A stretch of 64,000 bases of DNA from Candidatus Intestinimonas merdavium (GCA_019115785.1 DXCX01000033.1:1-64000); one strand, 5' to 3'. Positions 51,375 to 60,468 are shown, counted from the first letter of the stretch. Made by a program: numbers and translations. The notes: generated from the sequence alone by a model not told the origin.

Positions 51375-51968
51375 TCAAAAGGCCAGCCGCTCTGGCGGGA
51401 TCTTGTCCTCTTCGGTCACGGGGCGGATGGGGCGACAGGGCACCCCCGCGGCCACCACCCCCGCCGGGATGTCCCGGGTGACCACGCTGCCCGCGCCGAT
51501 GACAGAGCCCTTGCCAATGGTAACGCCGCCGCAGACCACGGCGTTGGCGCCGATCCACACATCCTCCTCCAAAGTAATGGGCCTGGAGGTGCTGATGCCC
51601 GATGAGCGCTGTGCGGGGTCGATGGAGTGCCCGGCGCAGCTCAGGCACACCCCCGGCGCCAGAAAGGCCCCTGCCCCGATGTGGACGGGAGAGGTATCCA
51701 GGATTACACAGTTATAATTGATGACGGCCAGGCCGTGGGTGTGGATGTTGAAGCCGAAGTCACAGCGGAAGGAGGGTTCAATGAAGGTCAGTGGGTGGCA
51801 GGTGCCGAAGAGCTCCCTCAGGATCTCCTGACGTCGGTGAGCGGCGTCTGGTGGGGACTGGTTGTATTCCCAGCACAGCCGTCTGGCCTTGCTCTTCAGC
51901 TCCGGCGGGAGGTTCCGGTTTTGGCCCATGTGGCCGGTCGGGTCTTTTAGGATCTCCATATATTCCAT
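51375..51968 (-). CDS. Sugar O-acetyltransferase (maltose/galactoside acetyltransferase type)
   Basis: A 197-residue left-handed beta-helix acetyltransferase using acetyl-CoA. The N-terminal Mac domain (LCWEYNQSPPDAAHRRQEIL) precedes hexapeptide repeats (VWIGANAVVCGGVTIGKGSVIGAGSVV). The catalytic His is in CAGHSIDPAQR. ATG 51968 has AAGGAG eight bases upstream. Such enzymes acetylate excess sugars for export. The acceptor is unknown. Confidence 0.92.
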   Translation of the reverse strand: MEYMEILKDPTGHMGQNRNLPPELKSKARRLCWEYNQSPPDAAHRRQEILRELFGTCHPLTFIEPSFRCDFGFNIHTHGLAVINYNCVILDTSPVHIGAGAFLAPGVCLSCAGHSIDPAQRSSGISTSRPITLEEDVWIGANAVVCGGVTIGKGSVIGAGSVVTRDIPAGVVAAGVPCRPIRPVTEEDKIPPERLAF

Positions 51969-52085
51969 GGATGCTGCTCCTTTTTGGTGGTGTCTGGCAA
52001 GAGGGGATGCCTCCATTGCCGCTTGGATCTCAGGATACCACAAACGGGCGCCGGGTGCAAACCAGCCCGCATAATACGGGATGCG

Positions 52086-53681
52086 TTATATGTCCTCACT
52101 CTGCCTGGGCGCGATCTGGGAGCATCCCACCCGCTTGAGCAGGGTCTTATCATGGTGAATGATATAGTCAAAGGTATCCCGCAGGGACAGAAACAGGCGG
52201 GGCTGGACATGATAGGTCTGACACCGAGGATTTGTGATCAGGTTGATGTGTTCCAGCTGGACTGGCCGCAGACACATGTGGATACGCCATTTTCCGGCCG
52301 CGGTCCGCAGGATAAAGTACCTCTCATCGTGCTGGAAGAGGAGACGGTGCTCAGAGCACCATTGGGCCAGGGTTTCGCAGCACTCACCGGGGCGTACTTG
52401 GCTGGTGATAGGGATGGAGTATGGGATGTCCTGCTTTGCGGTTGGCTTGCACAGACGGCAGGGAGAATAGCCGGCCTGAACGGCATCCCGGTACCGGGGG
52501 AAGCCCCTGAACTGGCTGAGTCCCGCAATCTTGGGGCAGCTCTTCACATGGAAGGTCTGATAGCCTGCCCCCGCCCAGAAGGCCAGGCCGGGATGCGTCA
52601 GCTGAAGGGCCCTGTCGCGCTGTGACGCGGTCAGCCCCTTTTGACTCCAAATGTCATCCTGATCCTGCTTTGCCTGGTAAAACCGCTTTAGGGCGTCCGC
52701 CACTTCAGCTGGCGAGACAGGGCTTGTGCTTTTCGGAGCCTCTAGGTATGGGGTGTGGGGGTGAGGGCGGCAGAGCTTGCAGGGCCGCCGGGAGCGGGCA
52801 CAGGTGTCATAGTGAAAGGTGTACCGGATCTCCCGGATCATCAGCACATGGGGGCAGCTTTTGGTGTGAAATACACGGGAGTTACCGGAATAGAGGAAGG
52901 GATAATCAGCGCGAGAGATCCACTCGGCATTTCGTTTGCGCAGAGCCTCAAAATATTCCCTTCGGCAGCAGATGCAGGCCTGATAGCCTCTTCGGATGGG
53001 GACCCGAAAGGAGGTATATCCCGGCAGATACCGAGCTTCCGGCAGACAGTCGCAATCCGAGCGGTGGAGCAGTCTGGTCTCCGGGTCATAGAGCAGCCGG
53101 AACGTGGGGGAACCCCTTTGCGCGGGAGTATCCTTGCTCCATTGCTCCGGGGGAGTATACAGTCTGCTCTGCGGGAATCCGATCCCCTTCAAAAGGGCCT
53201 GCATGGTGAGTATATTACTCAGAGCGTCATCGGCTGCCTGCGGGACCTGAATGCCATGGGCCATACAGAGCTTCTGGGGCGTTCCCACGGAGCAGGGCTG
53301 TTGGAACAGCCAGCCGAACAGATATTCGCTCAGAAAAATGGACTTGTCGGCTTTGGAACTGGCATAATCCGCATGGGAAAGCCGGAAATAGACCCGCTTG
53401 GACACTCTTGTCCACCAGCAGAGGATGTCGTCAGGCACAAGCCACGCCTGAAAAGCGTGCAATACCTCTGTTGTTTCGCCGGATGGCGGGGCATCCGTCT
53501 CCCAGCAACAAGAAGGATGCAAATCATCCTCTTGCTGTATGGGACAGTCCTTCGACCCGATTGCGGCAGAGAAGGTGTCCACCGTGTCCCAGTCCTCATT
53601 GACCCGTATGGCAGCCAACTGAATGGGACAGTTGGGGTTCTCCAAAGTCGAGACCAACTTAATATCTGTTAGAACATACAC
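52086..53681 (-). CDS. Degenerate exonuclease-like region plus three Ada-like cysteine modules
   Basis: A 531-residue protein that I cannot assign to a characterised family. Residues 1-180 resemble a DEDDh exonuclease that has lost its key residues: LTDIK replaces DxE, and PQAADDALSNI replaces the H-x4-D motif. Three tandem modules follow at about 204-240, 269-308 and 375-414. Each has a FHxxSCP-type start and a GYxPCxxCxP-type end, like the zinc module of Ada. A Cys/His-containing tail of about 115 residues closes it. GTG 53681 is chosen because GGGAGG lies nine bases upstream. Confidence 0.7.
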   Translation of the reverse strand: MYVLTDIKLVSTLENPNCPIQLAAIRVNEDWDTVDTFSAAIGSKDCPIQQEDDLHPSCCWETDAPPSGETTEVLHAFQAWLVPDDILCWWTRVSKRVYFRLSHADYASSKADKSIFLSEYLFGWLFQQPCSVGTPQKLCMAHGIQVPQAADDALSNILTMQALLKGIGFPQSRLYTPPEQWSKDTPAQRGSPTFRLLYDPETRLLHRSDCDCLPEARYLPGYTSFRVPIRRGYQACICCRREYFEALRKRNAEWISRADYPFLYSGNSRVFHTKSCPHVLMIREIRYTFHYDTCARSRRPCKLCRPHPHTPYLEAPKSTSPVSPAEVADALKRFYQAKQDQDDIWSQKGLTASQRDRALQLTHPGLAFWAGAGYQTFHVKSCPKIAGLSQFRGFPRYRDAVQAGYSPCRLCKPTAKQDIPYSIPITSQVRPGECCETLAQWCSEHRLLFQHDERYFILRTAAGKWRIHMCLRPVQLEHINLITNPRCQTYHVQPRLFLSLRDTFDYIIHHDKTLLKRVGCSQIAPRQSEDI

Positions 53682-53729
53682 CGCAGTCACCCTCCCGGCC
53701 CGTATTTCTCCTGGTACCGGGATTAGAAT

Positions 53730-53769
53730 AACACATACATAGTCCAATAAAATGGACTATGTATGTGTT
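53730..53769. repeat. Long perfect palindrome upstream of the cysteine-module gene
   Basis: A 17-base perfect stem (53730-53746 with 53753-53769) around the loop ATAAAA. There is no T-tract on either strand. It could be an operator, a weak terminator for the CMD-cupin operon or an mRNA structure in the leader of the cysteine-module gene. Confidence 0.7.
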
Positions 53770-53807
53770 GGAGCCAGAAGACAGGAGGGGATGGAGCTTC
53801 CCAACGC

Positions 53808-54560
53808 TCAGGGCAGCTTGTCGTATGCCTCGTCGGTGACGGCCTCCAGCCACTCGTTGGAGCAGCCCTCGCCGGGGACCTCGATGGCCAGATGGGAGAA
53901 CCAGCTGTCTGGGGCGGCGCCGTGCCAGTGCTTCACCTCCGGCGGGATGTTGACCACATCCCCCGGACGCAGGGTCCGGGGCGCCTTGCCCCACTCCTGG
54001 TAGTAGCCCTGGCCGGCCAAACAGAGCAGTATCTGCCCGCCGCCCTTGACGGCGTGGTGGATATGCCAGTTGTTGCGGCAGCCAGGCTCGAAGGTCACGT
54101 TGTACACCCCCACCTGGCTGGTGGAGAGGGGAGACAGGTAGCTCCTACCCACAAAATATTGGGCAAAGCCGTCGTTGGGGGCGCCGATGGGGAAGACCAT
54201 CTCTTTTTGGTGCCGGGCCTTGGCATCCCCACCGGCCTCCTCGTTCCAGACCTCCTTGGCCATGCGGAAGGCCGCCCAGGCCTTGGGCCAGCCAGCGTAA
54301 AAGGCCGCATGGGTCAGGATCTCCGCGATCTCCTGCCGGGTGATGCCGTTGTGTTTGGCGGTGGTCAGATGGTACTGGAAGGAGCTGTCCACCAGCCCCT
54401 GGGCCATGAGGGCTACCACTGTAACCAAGGACCGGTCCCGCAGGGAGAGCTTGTCCTCCCGGCTCCAGACCTGGCCAAACAGAACATCATCATTCAATTC
54501 CGCGAATTGGGGGGCGAATTCGCCCAGAGCGTCTCTGCCCGCCGTCTGTTTCACAGCCAT
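53808..54560 (-). CDS. Carboxymuconolactone decarboxylase-cupin fusion
   Basis: A 250-residue two-domain protein. Residues about 35-115 form a CMD/AhpD-like helical domain (SLRDRSLVTVVALMAQG ... ITRQEIAEILTHAAFYAGWPKA) lacking the CxxC redox pair. Residues about 150-240 form a cupin with metal-binding histidines (NWHIHH, EVKHWHG). Fusions of this type often sit in quinone- or aldehyde-stress clusters. AGGAGGT precedes the ATG. It is the last gene of the LysR-divergent minus-strand cluster. Confidence 0.88.
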   Translation of the reverse strand: MAVKQTAGRDALGEFAPQFAELNDDVLFGQVWSREDKLSLRDRSLVTVVALMAQGLVDSSFQYHLTTAKHNGITRQEIAEILTHAAFYAGWPKAWAAFRMAKEVWNEEAGGDAKARHQKEMVFPIGAPNDGFAQYFVGRSYLSPLSTSQVGVYNVTFEPGCRNNWHIHHAVKGGGQILLCLAGQGYYQEWGKAPRTLRPGDVVNIPPEVKHWHGAAPDSWFSHLAIEVPGEGCSNEWLEAVTDEAYDKLP

Positions 54561-54572
54561 ACTGAATACCTC

Positions 54573-55079
54573 CTATTCCAGAGAAAATGTAATGGAAACC
54601 GTTCCATCCCCCAGCTTTTCCCTCAGGTCAGTGGGGTCATCGATTCTGGCAAGCCTGGTAAAATTCCAGGAGTTGGTGCCGTAGTAAATGGTGATCTGAT
54701 CGCCCTGATAGAGGATCACATCGCCAGGCTCAGTGGTGATCTGCTGGTCGCTGCGGGGGAGGGTTGTCCCCAGCGGGCCCACCTTTTCAAAGCCGCCATA
54801 GTCCGACATCTGGACGGTCACCGGTCCCTGGGAGAGCAGCTCTTTGAATGCCTCCGCAGAGGGGTTGTCCTCAAAGGTGGCCAGCAGCTCATAGTCTCCG
54901 AAGGTGATTTTCAAAGTGGAGCCATCCCCATCGGATTCCAGCTGTGTGGATGGCTGCTGGGCCGGTTCCTGTTCGGAAACCGCAGCCTGAGGAGGAGGTG
55001 TGCCAGGGGAGGCCGGTGCCTCGCCGGTCCCGCAGGCGGAGAGCCCCAGGATGGCGAGGAGCATATAGATCAGACGCAC
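54573..55079 (-). CDS. Lipoprotein with a cyclophilin-like domain
   Basis: A 168-residue lipoprotein. A short signal with lipobox LSAC (near residue 16) and a Pro/Gln/Ala-rich linker lead to a cyclophilin-like fold (LKITFGDYELLATFEDNPSAEAFKELL ... GDVILYQGDQITIYYGTNSWNFTRLARI). No peptidyl-prolyl isomerase active site is assured. The start is GTG 55079 with AAAGGGGGA upstream. It lies between the alpha/beta hydrolase and CMD-cupin genes, close enough for one transcript. Confidence 0.85.
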   Translation of the reverse strand: MRLIYMLLAILGLSACGTGEAPASPGTPPPQAAVSEQEPAQQPSTQLESDGDGSTLKITFGDYELLATFEDNPSAEAFKELLSQGPVTVQMSDYGGFEKVGPLGTTLPRSDQQITTEPGDVILYQGDQITIYYGTNSWNFTRLARIDDPTDLREKLGDGTVSITFSLE

Positions 55080-55104
55080 AAAAATCCCCCTTTCGTTGGA
55101 TTTC

Positions 55105-56079
55105 TTACTTCAGGTAGGTCCGGAGGAACCCTTCGATCTGATCAAAGGGAATGATGTCCTTCCGGTCATAGAGATCAGTGTGGACCGCGCCGGGGAGGAT
55201 GAGCAGCTCCTTGTTGTCGGTGTAGGGGCTGTCCTTCACCATAGCGGCATAGGCATCCCGGCTGAAGTAGCAGGAGTGGGCCTTTTCCCCGTGGATCATC
55301 AGCACGGCACTGCGGATCTCATTGCTGTAGTGCAGAATGGGCATGTTGAGGAAGGATAGGGAGGAGGTCACATTCCAGCCGTCGTTGGAGTTGAGGGATC
55401 GCTCGGTGTAGCCCCGCTCCGTCTTGTAGTAGTCGTAGTAATCCTTGACAAAAAAGGGAGCGTCCTGGGGCAGTGGGTCCGCCACGCCGCCCGCCCGGGC
55501 ATAGGTCCCGTTTCTATAGTCCTCCGTCCTCTGGGCGTTGAGGGCTTTTTTTGTCTCATACCGGGCGTCAGCGCTGTCGGCGGCGTCAAAGTAGCCGTTG
55601 GCATTTACCCGGGTCATGTCGTACATGGTGGAGGTGACAGTGGCCTTGATCCGGGTATCCATGGCGGCGGCGTTGAGGGCCATACCGCCAAAGCCGCAGA
55701 TGCCCAGGATGCCGATCTTCTCCGGGTCCACAAAGTCGCGGGTGGAGAGAAAGTCCACCGCGGCGGAAAAATCCTCGGTGTTGATGTCGGGGGAGGCCAC
55801 ATTCCGCGCCTCACCGCCGCTCTCACCGATGAAGGAGGGGTCAAATGCCAGGGCGGCAAAGCCCCGGCTGGCCAGCTCCTCGGCATACAGCCCGGAGCAC
55901 TGCTCCTTCACGGCGCCGAAGGGGCCGGATACGGCCACCGCGGACAGCCGGCCGGTTGCCCCTCTGGGCAGGTACAGGTCGCCCGCCAGTGCAATGCCAT
56001 AGCGATTGTGAAAACGCACTTTTTCTCTGGTAACGGTGTCCCGAAGGGGGAAAGAGTATCCGTCATATCTGGAGCGCAT
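55105..56079 (-). CDS. Alpha/beta hydrolase with a cysteine nucleophile (dienelactone hydrolase-like)
   Basis: A 324-residue hydrolase. The nucleophile elbow reads GICGFGG, so Cys stands where Ser is usual, as in dienelactone hydrolases. The His of the triad is probably in PGAVHTDLYD. Other family marks are GDLYLPRG and FDPSFIGESGG. ATG 56079 is chosen because AAGGAGG is eight bases upstream. The substrate is unknown. It belongs to the redox cluster controlled by the LysR gene at 57354. Confidence 0.88.
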   Translation of the reverse strand: MRSRYDGYSFPLRDTVTREKVRFHNRYGIALAGDLYLPRGATGRLSAVAVSGPFGAVKEQCSGLYAEELASRGFAALAFDPSFIGESGGEARNVASPDINTEDFSAAVDFLSTRDFVDPEKIGILGICGFGGMALNAAAMDTRIKATVTSTMYDMTRVNANGYFDAADSADARYETKKALNAQRTEDYRNGTYARAGGVADPLPQDAPFFVKDYYDYYKTERGYTERSLNSNDGWNVTSSLSFLNMPILHYSNEIRSAVLMIHGEKAHSCYFSRDAYAAMVKDSPYTDNKELLILPGAVHTDLYDRKDIIPFDQIEGFLRTYLK

Positions 56080-56092
56080 GGTCGATTCCTCC

Positions 56093-56632
56093 TTAAATCT
56101 TTTTTCCCATCTCATAGGCCGCTGTCAGCTTTTCGGTCAGCCGGGCCATCTCCCCGGGATCGTTGGCGCCGCCGCCCCGGACCACACCGGCAAGGCGGGC
56201 CTTTTCAAAGCAGGAGATCCACCCCATCAGGCCGTTGATCGGCCCATCAGAGGCGCTGTCCCCCTCAGCGGAGGCGGTGAGAAGGTAGACATCCCGGAAC
56301 TGATAATCGGCGGAGTAGAGGGGATTGGCCCGGTCCAGCAGGGTCTTCATCTGGCCGGACAGCTCATAGTAGTACACCGGTGTGGCGAAGCAGAGGACCT
56401 CCGCTGCCCCCATTTTCTCCACAATGTCGTTGGCATCGTCCCGGATCACGCACCGGGGCGCCTTCAGACAGGCCATACAGCCGTTGCAGAAGCGCAGGTC
56501 CTTGCCATGCAGGGAGATGAGCTCCACCTGATGGCCGGCCTCCCGGGCGCCCTGGGCAAACTGCTGTGCCAGCAGGTCGGAATTGCTGCCCAGGCGCAGG
56601 CTGGTGGAGAGGATCAAGACCTTTTTACTCAT
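56093..56632 (-). CDS. NADPH-dependent FMN reductase / iron-sulfur flavoprotein-like
   Basis: A 179-residue flavodoxin-fold protein. The FMN loop is [11 protein letters not shown], and the CNGCMAC motif matches the iron-sulfur flavoprotein group, which reduces quinones or small oxidants. [18 protein letters not shown] is the usual flavin-contact region. Its ATG overlaps the acetyltransferase stop as ATGA and the hydrolase gene starts 13 bases after it, so the three are one operon. Confidence 0.9.
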   Translation of the reverse strand: MSKKVLILSTSLRLGSNSDLLAQQFAQGAREAGHQVELISLHGKDLRFCNGCMACLKAPRCVIRDDANDIVEKMGAAEVLCFATPVYYYELSGQMKTLLDRANPLYSADYQFRDVYLLTASAEGDSASDGPINGLMGWISCFEKARLAGVVRGGGANDPGEMARLTEKLTAAYEMGKKI

Positions 56633-57210
56633 TGCAGCTCCTCCTCACCCAAGTGTCGGATGATCTTTGCGGGCACACCGCCCACAATGGTGTTCTCCGG
56701 GACATCCTTCGCCACCACGGCCCCCGCCGCCACGATGGCTCCGTCGCCGATGGTCACGCCCGGCAGAACGGTGGCATTGGCGCCGATCCACACATGCTTC
56801 CCAATGTGGATGGGGGCGGGGATCATGCTGCTGCGGTCCATTGGGGGTCTGGCGTGGTTGAGGGTGGCCAGGACCACGTTGTGGCCGATGAGGGCGCCGT
56901 CTCCGATAAAAATGCCGCCCTGGTCCTGGAACTTGCAGCCCATGTTGATGAATACATTTTTTCCAATGGTGATGTTTTTTCCACAGTCGGTGTAAAAGGG
57001 CGGGAATAGTCCAAAGCCCTCGTCCACAGGCTTTCCAATCAGCTGAGAGAAGAGGGCGCGCAGCTCCTCCGGCTCATGATAGCTGCTATTGAGCTCTGCG
57101 GTAAGCTTCAAAGCCTGCTGACTGACGCCGTGCATGAACAGGTGGGCCTCGCCGCCCCCCCGTACCGGCTTTCCGCTGTTGAGGTGGTCCAAAAATGCCT
57201 CTAAATCCAT
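56629..57210 (-). CDS. Hexapeptide-repeat acyltransferase
   Basis: A 193-residue left-handed beta-helix acetyltransferase, related to the galactoside/maltose acetyltransferase group. Repeats include [27 protein letters not shown], and the N-terminal helix region is [22 protein letters not shown] 57210 has GGGAG eight bases upstream. As first gene of the minus-strand cluster it directly faces the LysR regulator. The acceptor is unknown. Confidence 0.9.
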   Translation of the reverse strand: MDLEAFLDHLNSGKPVRGGGEAHLFMHGVSQQALKLTAELNSSYHEPEELRALFSQLIGKPVDEGFGLFPPFYTDCGKNITIGKNVFINMGCKFQDQGGIFIGDGALIGHNVVLATLNHARPPMDRSSMIPAPIHIGKHVWIGANATVLPGVTIGDGAIVAAGAVVAKDVPENTIVGGVPAKIIRHLGEEELQ

Positions 57211-57301
57211 CTTTGCACTCCCGATACACATAAATTTGCAATGCCATTGTAGCACGAGGAAAGCCTGATAACAAATACCTATATAGAATAGCTTACTATG
57301 C

Positions 57302-57331
57302 TTGAAACCTATATCTATCCTGTGCTATGAT
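57302..57331 (+). promoter_or_regulatory. lysR promoter (TTGAAA-18-TATGAT)
   Basis: TTGAAA (57302-57307) and TATGAT (57326-57331) are 18 bases apart, just upstream of the regulator. AT-rich dyads such as CTATATAGAATAG nearby are candidate LysR sites. Confidence 0.5.
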
Positions 57332-57353
57332 CAGAGCAGAGGGGGTGTGCCGG

Positions 57354-58253
57354 ATGGAATTGCGTGTGCTGCAATACTTCCTGGCGGTGGCGAAGGAGCA
57401 GAATATCTCGGCGGCGGCCCAGTCTCTCCACCTCACCCAGCCCACCCTATCCAGACAGCTCAGGGAGCTGGAGGAGGAGCTGGGCAAGCAGCTGATGGTC
57501 CGGGGCAGCCGGAAGATCACCCTCACCGAGGAGGGGATGCTGCTGCGAAAGCGGGCGGAGGAAATTCTGGAGCTGGTGGACCGGACAGAGAAAGAGGTTA
57601 TGCGGTCCATCGATGCCGTCAGCGGGGACATCTACATCGGCACCGGGGAGACCGACGGTGTGCGGCAGATCGCCAGGACCGCAAACCAGCTCCAGGAGCG
57701 CTGTCCCGGGGTCCGTTTTCATATCGTCAGCGGGGACGCCGTGGACGTATGTGAGCGCCTGGACAAGGGACTGCTGGATTTTGGTGTCCTTCTGGGCGAC
57801 ATCGACAAAACCAAATACCACTACATGGAGCTGCCCATGCGGGATGTCTGGGGGGTCCTGATGCGGCGGGACAGTCCGCTGGCCGCCCAGGATGCCGTCT
57901 CCCCCAGGGACCTGTGGGACAAGCCGTTGATCCTCTCCCGGCAGATGGACAACAAGAGCGGCCTGTACCGCTGGCTGCGGAAGGAGCCGGCAGAGCTCCA
58001 GACCGTCGCAACCTATAACCTGATCTATAACGCCTCCCTGATGGTGGACGAGGGGATGGGCTATGCCTTTACGCTGGACAAGCTGGTCAACACCAGGGGC
58101 AGCGACCTCTGCTTTCGGCCCCTGAGGCCCAGGCTGGAGCTGGGGATGTACCTGGTGTGGAAAAAATCCCAGATATTTTCCAAGGCGGCAGAGCTGTTCC
58201 TCAACGGCCTGCAGGAGCATCTGGCGGTGGATCAGGGGGATGGGGAGGGGTGA
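57354..58253 (+). CDS. LysR-family regulator of the redox cluster
   Basis: A 299-residue regulator with the LysR HTH (LQYFLAVAKEQNISAAAQSL, TQPTLSRQL) and an effector domain. ATG 57354 has GAGGGGGT seven bases upstream. It is divergent from the acetyltransferase-flavoprotein-hydrolase-lipoprotein-CMD/cupin cluster, which is the expected target. The effector is unknown. Confidence 0.93.
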   Translation: MELRVLQYFLAVAKEQNISAAAQSLHLTQPTLSRQLRELEEELGKQLMVRGSRKITLTEEGMLLRKRAEEILELVDRTEKEVMRSIDAVSGDIYIGTGETDGVRQIARTANQLQERCPGVRFHIVSGDAVDVCERLDKGLLDFGVLLGDIDKTKYHYMELPMRDVWGVLMRRDSPLAAQDAVSPRDLWDKPLILSRQMDNKSGLYRWLRKEPAELQTVATYNLIYNASLMVDEGMGYAFTLDKLVNTRGSDLCFRPLRPRLELGMYLVWKKSQIFSKAAELFLNGLQEHLAVDQGDGEG

Positions 58254-58274
58254 ACCTTCTGGCCGCAACGCAAA

Positions 58275-58306
58275 AGGGCGGCACCCTTGTGTAAGGATGC
58301 CGCCCT
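58275..58306 (+). terminator. Stem-loop after lysR
   Basis: AGGGCGGCA (58275-58283) pairs with TGCCGCCCT (58298-58306). The following CTGTCTG is only weakly T-rich. Confidence 0.5.
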
Positions 58307-58414
58307 CTGTCTGAGGAAACAGCGGGAAAGGGAGACGGGCAGTGAGTGGGTACAGACCTTTGGCATAGGGAGCTTTGGTTCTGGAGGGACAAGGCAGGAG
58401 CGTTATCCACAATT

Positions 58415-59401
58415 CTATTCTGACTGTGTATGGTTCAGGCAGGCATGCGCAAACCGGCGGCTCAGCGTCCGGATCTCCTCGTATTTTGCGGTAGTCTCGG
58501 CCCATTCCCGGGGAATCGCCTCCGCGCCGTACCAGAGGCCGGCAAGTCCCCCGGCCACCTCGGCGGTGGTATCTGTGTCCTCTCCGAGGTTGACGGCCTT
58601 CAATACGCACGCTGCGTAGTCCGAGGTAGTGAGCAGGCACCACAGGGCGGCCTGCAGTGTGTGGAGGACATATCCGGTGCTGTAGACCTGAGATTCCTTC
58701 CAGGACATGATGTCTGTGAGCGATGTGAATTCGGGGTACACGCCGGAGAACTCCGCTGCCTTGCGGTAGTATGCGAGGGCGGAGCTCACCCCGTTTTTCA
58801 CGGCGGTATGGAGTTCTTCGCCGGTACACAGCTGAAAGATCACGGAGCTGTATATGCCGCAGGCCATCTGGCAACGTGGATGGGCATGGGTACAGATGGA
58901 TGCGCTGTGGATAAGTGCGGCGGCCCTGGCGTCCAGAGCGGTATTCCCGTATCGTCCCACGATATAGAGCGATGTGGGGACGATCCGCATCAGAGAGCCG
59001 TTTCCGCAGGTGTTTTCCCCCCGTTCACCGCACTCCAATGGGGGCACGCCTTTGACAAACTGGAAGATGGCGTGTTTGGTCGTGCCGCCCACGTCGAATA
59101 CCTGACCATGGGCGGTGTTGGAGCCATTCCATAACCAGTCAGCAAAGCGCCTCATCTGATCGTGATAGTCGATGCCAGCTTCTATGATGGAGTCCATGGT
59201 ACAAAGGGTCATGCTGGTGTCATCGGACCACGTTCCAGCGCGCTGACCATGGGCTCCCCCGGACCGCATACCGCACACTGGATCTCTGCGCAGCGCGCTC
59301 CGGGTCATAAACTCGGCCGGCACGCCCAGCGCGTCTCCAACTGTGAGCCCCAGAATGGCGCCCTCCACAAATTGAGAAAAGCGGTTTTGTGCTTCCGGCA
59401 T
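58415..59401 (-). CDS. ADP-ribosylglycohydrolase family protein
   Basis: A 328-residue hydrolase of the DraG/ARH fold that removes ADP-ribose from proteins or related compounds. The metal ligands are in GTWSDDTSM near the N-terminus and GEDTDTTAEVAGGLAG near the C-terminus. ATG 59401 is chosen with AAAGGAG about ten bases upstream. No ADP-ribosyltransferase lies beside it. It diverges from the DNA glycosylase gene. Confidence 0.92.
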   Translation of the reverse strand: MPEAQNRFSQFVEGAILGLTVGDALGVPAEFMTRSALRRDPVCGMRSGGAHGQRAGTWSDDTSMTLCTMDSIIEAGIDYHDQMRRFADWLWNGSNTAHGQVFDVGGTTKHAIFQFVKGVPPLECGERGENTCGNGSLMRIVPTSLYIVGRYGNTALDARAAALIHSASICTHAHPRCQMACGIYSSVIFQLCTGEELHTAVKNGVSSALAYYRKAAEFSGVYPEFTSLTDIMSWKESQVYSTGYVLHTLQAALWCLLTTSDYAACVLKAVNLGEDTDTTAEVAGGLAGLWYGAEAIPREWAETTAKYEEIRTLSRRFAHACLNHTQSE

Positions 59402-59593
59402 GTTGGGACAGCTCCTTTCTGTACACTGTGTTCTGAGGTCTGCCGCTCTGTTCTCCATGGACCAGGTCCTGTTGGGCTATGGAGATGGGACCGGCGGCGA
59501 GGGGGGCGTCTTCGCCGGGAGATTCCCGGCAGTCCTAACGGCGCAAAAGGGTCGTACCAGGGGGAAATACTGCATATTGCAAGGAGAGATTCT

Positions 59594-60415
59594 ATGGAAG
59601 TCCGTATTACAGACTTATTTGATCTGGGAAAGATCGTCGACAGCGGCCAGTGTTTCCGGGCTGCTCTGCTTCCGGAGGGGGACTATCGGTTTATCACCGG
59701 AGGACAGGTGCTGTACATACAAAAACGCGCGGAGGAGACCTACCGGGTGAGCTGTGACCGGGAGTCCTGGGAGCGCGTCTGGGTCCCTTATTTTGATCTG
59801 AACCGGAGCTACCGCGACATCAGCGGACAGATCCCGGAGAAGGATACCTTTCTGCGTCTGGCCGCCCAGGCGGGGGCGGGGATTCGCATCCTCCGACAGG
59901 ACCCCTGGGAAACGCTGGTCACCTTTATTCTCTCTCAGCGCAAGAGTATTCCGGCCATCCGGGCCATGGTGGAGCTGCTCAGCCAGCGGTATGGGACGGC
60001 GCTTGAGACACCCCACGGGACGCTGTACACATTTCCCACGGCCCAGCAGCTGGAGCGGGCGGGGCTGGAGGACTATATCGCCTGCAAGGCGGGATACCGG
60101 GCGCCTTATCTCTGTGACGCGGTCTGTCAGGTCCTCTCCGGCAGGTTGGATCTGGAGCGCATCGCCGCTCTCCCGGACGGAGCGCTGATCGACGCCCTGG
60201 AAGGAGTGCGGGGGGTGGGGGTGAAGGTGGCCAACTGTGTGGCCCTGTTCGCCTATGGCCGGACCGCCTGCGCCCCGGTAGACACCTGGATCAAAAAAAT
60301 CATCCAGCGGGAGTATCGTGGCCGGGACCCCTTTGGACGGTACGGCGCCGCCGCCGGAATCATGCAGCAGTACTTCTTTTACTACGCCCAGAGCCACAAG
60401 GAGGAGACGGCATAG
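59594..60415 (+). CDS. OGG1-type 8-oxoguanine DNA glycosylase
   Basis: A 273-residue helix-hairpin-helix glycosylase/AP lyase that excises oxidised guanine. The HhH-GPD motif GVRGVGVKVANC contains the Schiff-base lysine K211, and APVDTWIKK contains the catalytic D230, in the same spacing as human OGG1. The N-terminal TBP-like domain includes DSGQCFRA. ATG 59594 has AAGGAGAG seven bases upstream. AlkA-like 3-methyladenine glycosylase lacks this lysine and is less likely. Confidence 0.9.
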   Translation: MEVRITDLFDLGKIVDSGQCFRAALLPEGDYRFITGGQVLYIQKRAEETYRVSCDRESWERVWVPYFDLNRSYRDISGQIPEKDTFLRLAAQAGAGIRILRQDPWETLVTFILSQRKSIPAIRAMVELLSQRYGTALETPHGTLYTFPTAQQLERAGLEDYIACKAGYRAPYLCDAVCQVLSGRLDLERIAALPDGALIDALEGVRGVGVKVANCVALFAYGRTACAPVDTWIKKIIQREYRGRDPFGRYGAAAGIMQQYFFYYAQSHKEETA

Positions 60416-60468
60416 TACGCATAAAAAGGGATGGTTCGGCGCACTCAGGCGCCATTCATGTGGGCAGC

